DNA of 64,000 nucleotides from Cristatella mucedo (taxonomy: Eukaryota; Bryozoa; Phylactolaemata; Cristatellidae). Shown here one piece after another: positions 36,880 through 47,522 of the stretch. Below the pieces are notes generated by a model that saw only the letters and a program-made list of their open reading frames with translations, made no database searches and was not told where the DNA came from. The DNA is taken from assembly GCA_009760855.2 (NCBI GenBank), contig WPIO01000138.1:744001-808000 (forward strand), written 5' to 3'. A program made the translations under genes and the position numbers. Every line of letters starts with the position of its first letter. Position 1 is the first letter of the stretch.

Positions 36880-37345
36880 ACTGTACGTCAGGGGGCTAGG
36901 GAGTTTGCTTAAACGATGGTACAGTGCAGCTACTTGCATTGCAGCTGGAACATTGTGACCTTAAGGTCAAGGGGTCGTGTGGTCGGAGTATATGCAGGCC
37001 AGTACTGCTCCTCTCTTAAGCAGCAGGTGGTAGCATCCTCGAGAGGGGCCTGTGCACAGCTGTGGTCGGCTTCTAATGAGGCGTTGAAACAGGCTGGTAA
37101 CTCCCTGGTAAATAGATGGGGATTCACCATCACGGTCGGCCAAGGCATAGCCGAAGTCGAGGAGAGGAGACTAGAGAGGAAGAGAGGGGCGAGTGATGTC
37201 TTGCTCCCTCTGCTCTGTGAGTAGTGTTATAGTATATTATAATATAATAGTATAACAGTATAGTATAGTATAATAGTATTTAATAGTAGTACAATAAATT
37301 ATTGGTGTTGGTTCTGTGCGGGCGTTCTTTGTGCAAGGAGAATCT
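36880..37345 (+). repeat. 3' LTR of the Gypsy relic
   Basis: Non-coding, probably starting TGTACGTCAGGG near 36880 and ending at the shared GCGTTCTTTGTGC block. It includes an AT-rich TATAGTATAATAG run (37230-37290) and AATAAA at 37293, as expected for LTR polyadenylation. The left boundary is inferred. Confidence 0.5.
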
Positions 37346-40300
37346 AAGCACTTTTAGCACACAAAACATGGTACGCTGATAGTCGCCAACAGGATTGCAT
37401 TTTACAATAAGGACTTTCAAGATTGGCAAGACCTTGGCTTTTCCAGATGTAAGTAATCATTCAAGTAAAAATGACTTTGCTTTCTAATTAAAAAATGCGT
37501 GCCCACTATAATCGCTTTGATTGTTGAAGTAGCTGCTGGCCTTGCCCAATCTTTCTACAGTTCGGTTATGAGTCACTGTCACATAGTAGCATTCAGTTAT
37601 GAAAGATAACCGACTGCCAAGCATAACTCTTTCCTTCAAAATGGTCGCTCAGTTCCCACTAACTCAGCCAGAATGTGTGAAATAAGTATTCGGGGCCAAA
37701 CTGTTGTCTTATCTGTCAACGAGACCTGGCTACAACTGCTGAATGGGATCATACTGACCCAGCCCCGACAGGTCTTACCCACATCCCTGCTTCTGATTCA
37801 CCAAACAATTGGAGGTAGTCACTATTTTCCACTTTGTATTCCTTAATTGCAAACCAGTTCAATTCGTTTCAACATTTTTGTTTAGAAGACAAGGTATATG
37901 TTCCTGCGAATCCAAGCTATTGTTGACGGCCGTCATCTAATTTACTTACTGAGTGTTACTTGAGATTTCGGTTGGACACATTAACACCATGTCTATTTAC
38001 CGAAGTAGGCACGTCGAATAACTTATTTCTTATCTGGCTCGTTTGCTTCACCTTATCCTTACTAACCCTTCAAACTGAAATATTATCGTGACTATTACAT
38101 ATAGGTCATCGTTTATTGCAGCCAAAATCCACACATGTAAAAACATGAGGGTCTTATTTATTAGACAGTGCATCAAACTCACATTTTCTTATATCATCTG
38201 GGTGTTGCCTGCCGTCACGACCAATTGTAATTATGCTTTCTTAAAAAAAAATATTTAATGACACTGCTTCTTATGCCCAATTAACAGCTGTCGTCATAAT
38301 CAGATAGTAAATTGAAACACTGGCTCTCATGTGCCGAGGTTTGAAGTGCAGATGAGGTGACCGTGCAGCCCGCCAAAGACGGTCGATTGACTACAAAAGT
38401 TAATGAGCTTGCTAGTTTTACTAACGGCAAGCTTGCGAAAGCAATCGAGAAATCAGAACTGACTTTCCAGTGTCTTGATTAGCACCGATTGATCCTAATA
38501 AACGGAACGTGTAACTTTGGCTACAACTGTTGCAAAATGGCAGGTGGGCTTTCTAAAGCGTTATTGACTAAGATCGGCCGTCTTTTCAACTGATACACGA
38601 TACCTTCTGACCAACGATCGGTGCAGCAATCCAGCTTATCGTATACATTTTAGTTATAACAGTAACTTAGACACGATCCTAGAGTACGTCTCAAATGTAG
38701 AAGCACTTTTTTCGGACTCCAGAATCTCAAAATCCATTCGACATAATTTCCCGTCTTACTTTCAAAGAGCTTATTAATGCTTAGGTCGAAAGGGTAGACG
38801 AGTGACCTTATCAAAGAAACATATTCCTAATTCGTAAAAATAATAATAATATCTCATCTAAGACGCTCAAGTCCATATTAAATGCACATTTGCATTTAAT
38901 TAGTTACCTTGTGAATTGCTGAAGCGAGTAATTGGAATGTTTCGTCAAAACCTGAAGCCACGAACGCTCTATTGCTCGGGTAGTTGTTTGAAACACCGAT
39001 AGACAGTCTGCTGGATGGTAATGCATTAGCTTCATACCTCTCTTTACTTCTAAGAGTGATGCAGTTTCATGTAGTACGTTTCTTCGTTGCTAGGCTATGG
39101 AACCATAGATTCTTCGAACTTCCGTCTGCCTAGCATGCTGGCTACCCTTTGCAATTCCCCAACTTTAAGAAAGGCAGAGCCCGTGTGTGGTCGACAATCA
39201 GATAAGTATGCATGCACATGCAAGCATGGTTTTCCGTTTATGCGTCTCATACTTTTACATTACGAAACAGAATTTTGGTGGCCTGGCCCGTCTAACAAAT
39301 TGGCTTTTAGAGCTTAAATTCAGATTTTCCCAAACGTTCTTTTTTCTGTGAGTACACATTCCTTGAACAAAGTATTAGAAAACGCATGAACGATTTGCTT
39401 TGGAAGAGCCATGCATTTTGAAAACGAATTATGTTCCCTTAAAAATAGGACTAATCTGTCCAATAACTAGCTGCAGATGTAAAACGAGGTTACCACGTCT
39501 TGCTTGTAAAGCTTCACGTACACAAGCAATTACGAATAGCTAAGATCGCCTTTACATTATTCAAAGATAGCGCCAATGGCTATCACAGCTCATTAAAAAT
39601 TGAAATCATTGTAGACAAAAGAAACACGCATAAATTATCACATGTACATTAAAAGTTGGGGTATTGGAAAGCCAACTGGGATTTACAAGCTTAAGATTAA
39701 ACTACAATGGTTCTAGGAGGGTCGAAAACAAATGCCAGCATGAGGTCTGATTCTTTAAATAATTTACTAATGCTGCTATTTAAAGAAGCCCTGATCAGGT
39801 AATTTTGACCTTACCTATTTTAAGATTCATAAGTAAGAATATTGATGCACAATGATACAAAAATTGTGGTGATGATAAGGCTAAACTGATAGCATCGGTT
39901 TTAAAGCTGATGCTCGATGACGATGCCTGTTTCACGTATACTGCACGTGATAACATGCAATCATTAAAATAAAAAGTCGACACAAGTATAAATTAGCTCT
40001 CCAAGCAGCATCGAGTATTTTTCAGTAGATTAATCAGAAAATAGGCGTGCTTTTTGAAGTGGTAGCTAAATTGATGAAATTGTTGCCATAGTGACAAGAC
40101 ATGATGTCCACATGCAAGAAACGCTTCTCTAGACGAAGTTGAGGAGTAGGAAAGAGAGAAATAGTCTTTAGCCCTATATAGCCCTAAATAATTTTGATGA
40201 CCTAATGCACTAAGAAAACATATGATATTTGATTGTCGACATTATAAATACAAAATTTATACAACCACTCTACAAAATAGTCTGCAGTGGTTTGCTAGCC

Positions 40301-42311
40301 CTAATTTGCCAACTGTGGCATAGCCGATGTTATCATAGCACCAGATACTTTGTTAGTTATATAATCGCTTTAAAAAGATTCTGCACGGAAGGTGAGCAAT
40401 ACGTGCTATACAAATAAAAATAATTACTAAACTGTTGCTTAAATTACACAAAGTTATGAATTTACGAAAGAATCCCTTCTCTAGGCGTAATTTAGGAGAA
40501 AGAAAAGAGAATAGTCTGTCAACATTTATGGCCCTGATTGCTTTCAATGACCACCCTCACTAACCCAACAAATGCTTACTCGATGGTCACCATTATCAAG
40601 ATAAAACTAATATAATCACTCGTAAAAACAATCTGCAAAGGCTTTCTGGGCTTTAATGGCTCCCTTTAGCATGCCCGATGCTGTTACGGCACTGGACACT
40701 TCGTCAGGTATGCTGTCACATAAATGCAGGTTCAATTGACGAGGTGAACAATAAGTGCTATGAAAATTGAATTAGTTGCTAGAAAGCTGCTGGATGCACG
40801 AGATAAATCAGTTAAACCTTTATAGATAGTACTGCTGCATACAGGTAGATCCTAAAGATAGAGCTGCACACGTCTACTGGTTTTGCTATCATATACCACC
40901 TGCTCTGTCACATAAATGAAGACTCCGGGTACGATTCTTTCATGCATTGTACTATGAATGGTCGACTTTAAAAACAAAACGGAAGTTGTGCATAGGAAAT
41001 ATATTCGTTATTTGTGTGAGCTTTGAAAGAAAACTCGCTCTCTATTCGGGCGCTTCACACGTGCCTCGGGGCTTGAGTCCACTACCTCAGCCAGACCTTG
41101 ATAGGTGCGAGCACGTAACCAGCGTGACAAAACCAGCTACTCAGCATCGTTAATTATTGTATTACCAATTTCGTAGAATCAACTCTCTCAAAATGACCAG
41201 CTTGTCACTTGACATAGTATAATTGACTTTTTTAAGACATCTTAGAAAAATCTGAAGCTAAACTTGATATTAAAAAAGACACCTAATGCGTTTTGCATCT
41301 GCCGTTGCACCTTTGCCGTGCAACAGGACGCTAGCTGCAACCTTTATCGCAATCAAAGATATTTTTGGAATTTTCGATATAGGAAGTAGCCATCGTATTA
41401 GGAAGAACTTTGCGTTATCACGAATACTAACCAATCATAACCATCTTAAACATGTCTAGTTCTTAACCTTGCATTAGGTTAGAGTCGAACCACAACGTTT
41501 GTTGATTTCGCCAGGTGTCCATCAAAACAATTCTAAACCATTTTTGAGTTTACTGCAAAAGCAGTCGCATTCCTTTTTTCTATGAGGTAACAACATTTTC
41601 TTAAGCTACCTCACCAAAGTGAAGCGTTCTAATGAGCTTTCTAGATACAGCTGTCCGAATTTCTCGGCGTCTTTTGTCGCGTTCTTGCCCCCTAAAATTG
41701 CTTGTGAAAAACACTGAGGAGTTTTGCTGACTACATATTTTCATTGTGAGTGCACTGTAATTTATATTGCATTTAAATTCTCAACTCAATCGCTTTTATG
41801 CTGATTTGCATATTGCATTGGTTAAATATCGCAGTAAGTCACTTTTACTATGTAAGAAAAAGAATAAGCAAACAGCGAGTCAAAATTTATGATTGATCAT
41901 CGTCTCTTTTCTCTTGGTTAAATGATAATTTTCAATCAATGTAATGGTAAACATGCAAAGCCTTAGTTTAGTAATCCTCAATTACATTTGTGACTGATAA
42001 AGAAGTGGGACTTGTATTGGTGCATGCACCCTATTGACTTCCCGGTACCTATTAGGCGAAGCTCAGCTTGAAAACCAGATTTATCCGTTTTTTTCTTTTT
42101 GCAAGCTCAAGTGCTAATGTGTGATTATAATGTATCTATTATATCCCAGAGAGTACTAGCTTCGGACTATGTACGGTATTCTAAGACAGGCTTTACATGG
42201 AATTGTGACTAGTAGCGTTCTATGGTTCAGCCAAATTTCTTGACGTTAAGAAATTAGAAATATCGTCAATTTTTACGATTCTTTCATGAAACTGGAGCCT
42301 CTCAGTGAATT
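37346..42311. other. No recognised feature (5 kb)
   Basis: AT-rich unique sequence with only short frames (for example 39087-39317, 40947-41153). No signal-exon, pro-exon or EYxxxKR match was found here, and no transposon remnant was recognised. Confidence 0.4.
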
Positions 42312-43210
42312 TTACATACCTCGATTTAGTCTCATTGCAGCAGACCAAAATAGTCCTGTATGTATTTTTAAAAGTTTCGGTTCACAGTTGACCGCCAAAT
42401 GATTGACCCCTGAGATTACCTTGTGGAGCTTAGATGCCACGCTCCTCTTGGCTTCGTCGTATTTCAAAATGATGAAATTAATCAGCCTTCATAATCGTTC
42501 AATTGGTTCTCACAACTTGACTTTGATCACAGCTACAGTGTATCCAGCTTGTCCTGCTCTCCCGTTAGTTACCTCTCAGAACCTAAGCCACTTCAGAATT
42601 GAGTGCAAGGCCGAAGTAGGTTGTCTAACCCAGATTCTGCAATACATACTTGCAATAATGAGGTCTTTGACCACAATTCATACGAGACTGTTGATACTTA
42701 GCCAATTATTTAGTGCCAACTCATGGTACAGGCATTGGTGGAACGTTGATAAGACGCTCCTCTTTGCTTTGCCGTATTCTGAAACGGCTCAATTGATCAG
42801 AAATCCTTATCGTTCAAGTAAATGTCACGAATCAATCATAATGGCAGATCCAGCTTATTTCGCTGGCCATGCTCTCCGGCTACTTACGTCTCTAAACCTT
42901 GTCCACTTCAGCATCGACATCACAGCTGAATTCAGCATGTACCTCCTAATTCTGCATTATATGTTCAAAATAATACACCCTTTCACAACGACGCACACGA
43001 TGCTCCAGATTTGAAACCAATACGTCAACCTCAATTCTAGGTGCGGATAATCTGAAATTGTTTTTGTTCATTAATTCGCACCAACTAAATGTCTGGCTTA
43101 GAGTTTTCATAAGGTAAGTTGATTTCAAGCTAAGGCTAAATAAAATATACCGCTGTCATCACCGGGTTAAACAGGATAAGAGCTCAAACCAGGCCTGTGA
43201 GTTTCTTTAT
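42312..43210 (-). pseudogene. Secreted-peptide gene copy with duplicated exon 2-exon 3 cassette (locus 3)
   Basis: The signal-exon remnant 43151-43210 is exactly 60 nt: the ATG is now ATA, there is a TGA at codon 9, and LFNPVMTA remains before a GTATAT donor. It is followed by two tandem cassettes offset by 315 bp. Cassette 1 has pro exon 42888-42951 (64 nt, AG acceptor, GTAAGT donor, two TAG stops) and mature exon 42678-42778 (acceptor TTTCAG, YGKAKR, then 26 residues with one Cys to TGA). Cassette 2 has pro exon 42573-42636 (64 nt, AG acceptor, GTAACT donor, two TAG stops at other codons) and mature exon 42312-42463 (YDEAKR, then 43 residues to TAA), whose acceptor AG is GA. Exon lengths and introns (199 and 109 bp) match the family. 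The nonsense codons make it non-coding now. The 203-codon plus frame at 42403-43014 is a shadow. Confidence 0.75.
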
Positions 43211-43589
43211 TTGCATTTAAAAAAATGGACAAAACCCGGCGACCATCTTTTTTGTACAAACTGAAGAACTTAACCAGTCTATCATGTTGCTATTCAAATG
43301 CATAGCGTCGTTCGTTGTAATTTTAATCTCGTGATTGTCCTACCAATTTGAGACAATAAGTACCACAGTTAAAGCAAATTTTTTGAGCACCAGCATTCCC
43401 GTCGGCTCATTGGGATTTCACAATGACGTAGACACTTGAGTACGAAGCCTGCGAGACTGGGATATGCATTCAAACTGAATTGGGTGCGTACACTTTAATA
43501 TTGCTCTTCCAAAGAGAACGAGTTTCGTGATTTTGGTATGAAAATATTTATGATGATGCAAATCCATTCCTAATAAATCTATTTACAAG

Positions 43590-44191
43590 CTATAATAATA
43601 TTGCAGTTGATAAAGCTCCCTCAGATAATTTAATCTCTCTCTGGGCGCTTTAAATTTAATGCAAATGGAAATGCGATTGAATGGTAAGTAAAATCATGTT
43701 TGATATATGAAAGAATGAATAACATTGTTTGGGGTGACATGCACAGGGTCAGCATGCAAATGTGGTTAGAGGCAGCATGCACAGTGTCAGCACCCATGAG
43801 CACATCAAGGACGAATCAGAAGGACCCACTAAATGCTGTCCTAAATAGGTCTGTTAAAGTTCCTTTTAAATGTGGTCAGGTCAGGGGATGTTCTGACTCT
43901 GGTCGTGAGGGAGTTCCAGGCTTTGGGAGCATACGAACTAAATGCCTGGTCTCCAAAGGATTAAAGGTTTGTAAGAGGTATTTCTAGACTGTTGGATTCC
44001 GAAAAGCGGGTGGTACGATGCTTAACCTGATGGGGGAGTATATCTGAGAGATATGCTGGAGCCAAAAAATGAAGGGACCTGAAAGTAAACGACAAAATCT
44101 TAAAGTCAATCCGTTTCTTGACTTGTAGCCAGTGCAGGTCGGCGAGAAGTGGAGTAATGTGGCAACTGCGAAGCTCACGACAGACAATCCT
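43590..44191 (-). mobile_element. Family A L2/CR1-like, 3' half of an interrupted minus copy
   Basis: 3' UTR at left, then the RT C-terminus on the minus strand (CHITPLLADLHWLQVKKRID and following). The frame continues across the nested element into 45351-45815. Confidence 0.85.
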
Positions 44192-45350
44192 AGCTGAGGA
44201 GGTTTCCACTCTCCCTCTCGCTGATGTGATTGCCAAGCACAATCTGGGCTTTCACTTCTATGCGGATGACACTCAGTTGTACCTTTGCTTTGATCCCTCC
44301 CAGCCTTCGAGCACCTCAAATTCTCTCAACTCACTTGCTGCATGCATTGATGACATCCGATCATGGATGGCAGCAAATTTTCTAAAACTAAACGATGATA
44401 AAACTAACTTACTAGTTATGGGCAAACCTAGTGTTATTAAGAAATTGGAAAGGCTGACTTTCAAAATTGGCTCTGCCAGCATATCTCCAGTTGCATCAGC
44501 TCGAAATCTAGGTGTCATATTCCAAAGCGACCTCTCGTTAGACGACCACATCAGCTCCACAGTCAAATCAGCCTATTTTCAGCTTCATAACATTGCTAAA
44601 ATTAGGGCTAGTTTAGATAAGGATACCACGTCCAAGTTGGTCCATGCATTCGTGACATCTCGTCTCGACTTCTGCAACTCACTGCTTACTGGCCTACCAG
44701 CATGTGCGATCAGGCGATTGCAGCTGGTGTAAAACTCTGCAGCTAGGCTTGTCTGTCGTGAGCGTCGCAGTTGCCACATTACTCCACTTCTCGCCGACCT
44801 GCACTGGTTACCAGTCAAGCAACGGATTGACTTCAAGGTTTTGTCGCTCACTTTTAGGTCTCTTCATTCTATGGCTCCAGCCTATCTTTCAGATATACTA
44901 CCCCATCAGGCAAAGCTTCGTACCACTCGCTTTTCGGAATCCAACAGTCTGGAAATATCTCGTACAAACCTTAAATCCTTTGGAGACCGTACATTTAGCT
45001 CGTATGCTCCCACAGGCTGGAACTCCCTCCAGACCTGCATCAGAACATCCCCTGACCTGACCACATTTAAAAGAAACTTAAAAACATACCTATTTAGGAC
45101 AGCATTTAGTGGTCCTTGTGATTCGTCCTCGATGTGCTTATGCGTGCTGACACTGTTCATGCTGCCACTAACCAAATTTGCATGCTGACCCAGTGCATGT
45201 AACCCCTAACCATGTTACTCATTCTGTTTGTTTTTCAAGCATGATTTTACTTACTATTCTATTGCGTATCACTTTGCAGCAAATGTAAAGCGCCTAGAAA
45301 GAGATTAAGTTCTCTGAGGGCGCTTTATCAAGTGCAATATTATTATTATT
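44192..45350 (+). mobile_element. Family A L2/CR1-like copy nested inside another
   Basis: 5'-truncated just before LPLADVIAKHNLGFHFYADDTQLYLC; the catalytic FYADD is intact at about 44255. The frame is open to 44730, then a TAA in VQNSA and a shift interrupt it. It ends with the AAGCGCCTAGAAAGAG block and an ATTATTATTGTTATTATTG tail. It is inserted in the opposite orientation into the minus copy, between sequences that are otherwise contiguous (CTAGCTG | TGCACCAGCTGC). Confidence 0.9.
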
Positions 45351-45815
45351 GTTATTATTGCACCAGCTGCAATCGCCTGATCAGGCAAGCCGGTAGGCCA
45401 GCGAGCAGTGAGTTGCAGAAGTCGAGACAGGATGTCATGAATGTATGGACCTACTTAGATGCGGTATCCTTATCTAAACAAGCCCGAATTTTAGCAATGT
45501 TACGAAGCTCAAAATAGGCAGATTTACTGTGGAGCTTATATTGTCGTCTAAGAAAAGATCGCTTTGGAATATGACTCCTAGACTTCGAGCTGATTCAACT
45601 GGAGATATGCTGGCAGAGCCAATCTTGAGTTTCAGCCTTTCCAATTTCTGAATTACACTGGGTTTGCCTATAACTAGTAAGTTAGTTTTACCTTCGTTTA
45701 GTTTTATAAAATTTGTTGCAATCCGTGTGCGGATGTCATCAATACATGCAGCAAGTGAGTTGAAAGAATTTGAGGTGCTCGAAGGCTGGGAGGGATCGAA
45801 GCAAAGGTACAACTA
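45351..45815 (-). mobile_element. Family A L2/CR1-like, 5' half of the interrupted minus copy
   Basis: The minus frame reads YLCFDPSQPSSTSNSFNSLAA onward, the segment directly after the YADD motif. It joins 44191 when the nested element is ignored. Truncated at 45815. Confidence 0.85.
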
Positions 45816-47079
45816 TAACGACCATAAATATTTTAAATCTTTTAGAAGAACAGATGCAATATGAAATAAATTTTCGCACAATGTTCACAGGTAGTTTTCA
45901 ATTTTAGTTTCAAACTAATCAACGTGGAGCAATCGGCAAAGGCAGCTACCAGCACCCCGATAATACAACGACCGTTTCACTTACAACGCAGTAAAAATGG
46001 CCAAAACGTGGTTCCGTCCAATTAAGCCCCACTACTAGTGTCAAGCTGAACCTCAAGCTAGGGTTAATAGATCTTTAGAAGCCTTTTAGCTGAAGAGAGA
46101 ACTATGTGGTGAATAACGATTTGAGAAATCGACTTAAATGTTGAATATTTAACGCGTTACCTTACATTCGACGTTTTAAAGTACCGAGAAATAGAATACG
46201 TAACAGTGTTAAACCTAAAAACAAAGTTTATTGGTTTTCTGTAAAACAAGGTTCGCTTCCAAATAGCAAAAGCTATAGGGCTGACAACTGTAAGACTGCT
46301 GCAGGATTTAGCATATTAGAATTATGTTTTAACGATTTCTGAGTGCCACCAGTACGAGTTTATAAAGATAACACAAAAGAAGCAACAGAACCAGAAGTAT
46401 CATAACTATTATCATATTAAGCAATTTGAGATAACCAGGCACAAGATCAATAAATTACCTTCGATATTACTTAGTTAAAATTTAAAAACTCTTCAGTTTA
46501 GTCAAACCTATACATGCACTTGTATTTTGTGTCGACTACTTCAAATATTTAAACTTAGAACGTATACATACAGACAAGCACTAATACGGATTCAAATCAA
46601 ATTTTCAGCAATCCAATAATAAATTGCTTTTTCCTATACATACGGGACAGCTGGACAATTTAAAAAATAGTTGGGAACAGAAGTAGTTTTACTTCTTATT
46701 ACTTTCATTTTTAGTTGGCGATTAATAAACTTTTCAAGTGTAAACCCAGAGTCTAATATGTCTGAGCTGTGCCTAATATCCTAGCAAAGAAGTGACATCT
46801 TTTGCCATTGTTTTACAGACAATATTTCTTTGGTGGGACTAAGTATCACGATATCGTCGAAAGTTTGGAACGTGGACGGTCACGTTTTAAGGATAAGTTT
46901 ATTTTATTACCTGCATTACACAAGTAAGGGCAAGTGGTGCAGTTTCTTTAATGTATCATAAATTTTCGTTGAAGCAGGACGTCTTTAGCTAATAATAGTT
47001 GCAACTTTTAGAGCGTGCTTGTGAGCGATTTTTTTCCTTTGTAGTCTAAAGCCTTTAGTATATACTTTACAAATTTTCA
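45816..47079. other. No recognised feature
   Basis: AT-rich sequence without conserved frames. It lies downstream of the decayed locus 4 gene on the minus strand. Confidence 0.4.
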
Positions 47080-47522
47080 CGTCTCTCTGTCGCATTCTAT
47101 ACCGTAGCACTCAAAGCATATTTACAGAGATTTAAGCGGTGCTCACAACTAAATTTAATCAGCGGTTCAGCCTGTTGGACTGGTACCGCTCTCTGGTTAG
47201 TTTCCCTTACAAATTGTGTCCTCGGCAGCTTTCAGCTGAGTGCTCGAATTGAAATTTGTCTACACAGTCTGCACTAACGTCTACCACGGGATGATTACAT
47301 TGTTCTATTTAGTTTGCAAAGCAATTAGCATGCAGCAGCTAATAAAAAAAATGGGCTTCAAATGATCGCTTTGGGAAAACTCTATTGCTGATCTCTAGTA
47401 AACATATCCTTAAGTAGAGAGAAGCCTCTTTTAATGAATTTTTTAAACTTAATCTGACTTACCGCAGCCATCATGCGATTGAACAGCCGCACATAAAATA
47501 CAGCCGTAGTGAGAGACTTCAT
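47080..47522 (-). pseudogene. Secreted-peptide gene, decayed (locus 4)
   Basis: Signal exon 47463-47522 is 60 nt with an intact ATG (MKSLTTAVFY) and donor GTAAGT, but the hydrophobic core now carries two Arg and an Asn. Pro exon 47211-47268 is 58 nt, keeps phase 1 and has AG acceptor and GTAAGG donor, with one TAG (motif TQLKAAEDTI). Mature exon starts at 47096 after a TATAG acceptor, where AATGCGACAGAGAGACG replaces the EYxxxKR codons and a stop follows. Intron lengths of 194 and 114 bp fit the family. Splice sites are better preserved than the reading frame, so it may still be transcribed but is unlikely to make a peptide. Confidence 0.65.

Larger units (their letters stand above)
33343..37345 (+). 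mobile_element. Decayed Ty3/Gypsy-like LTR retrotransposon
   Basis: Gag, protease, RT, RNase H and integrase remnants occur in that order, with many stops and frameshifts. The ends share a direct repeat (AATAAATTGTTGGTGTCGGT near 33352 and its counterpart near 37296, extending to GCGTTCTTTGTGC), which is the 3' part of the LTR. The left LTR appears truncated. The region is clearly more GC-rich than its flanks. No part can encode a working polyprotein. Confidence 0.85.

Noticed and set aside
42403-43014. 203-codon plus frame with hydrophobic stretches
   Set aside because: Antisense shadow of the duplicated pro/mature exons of locus 3. The exon-length and splice-site pattern on the minus strand is far better supported.
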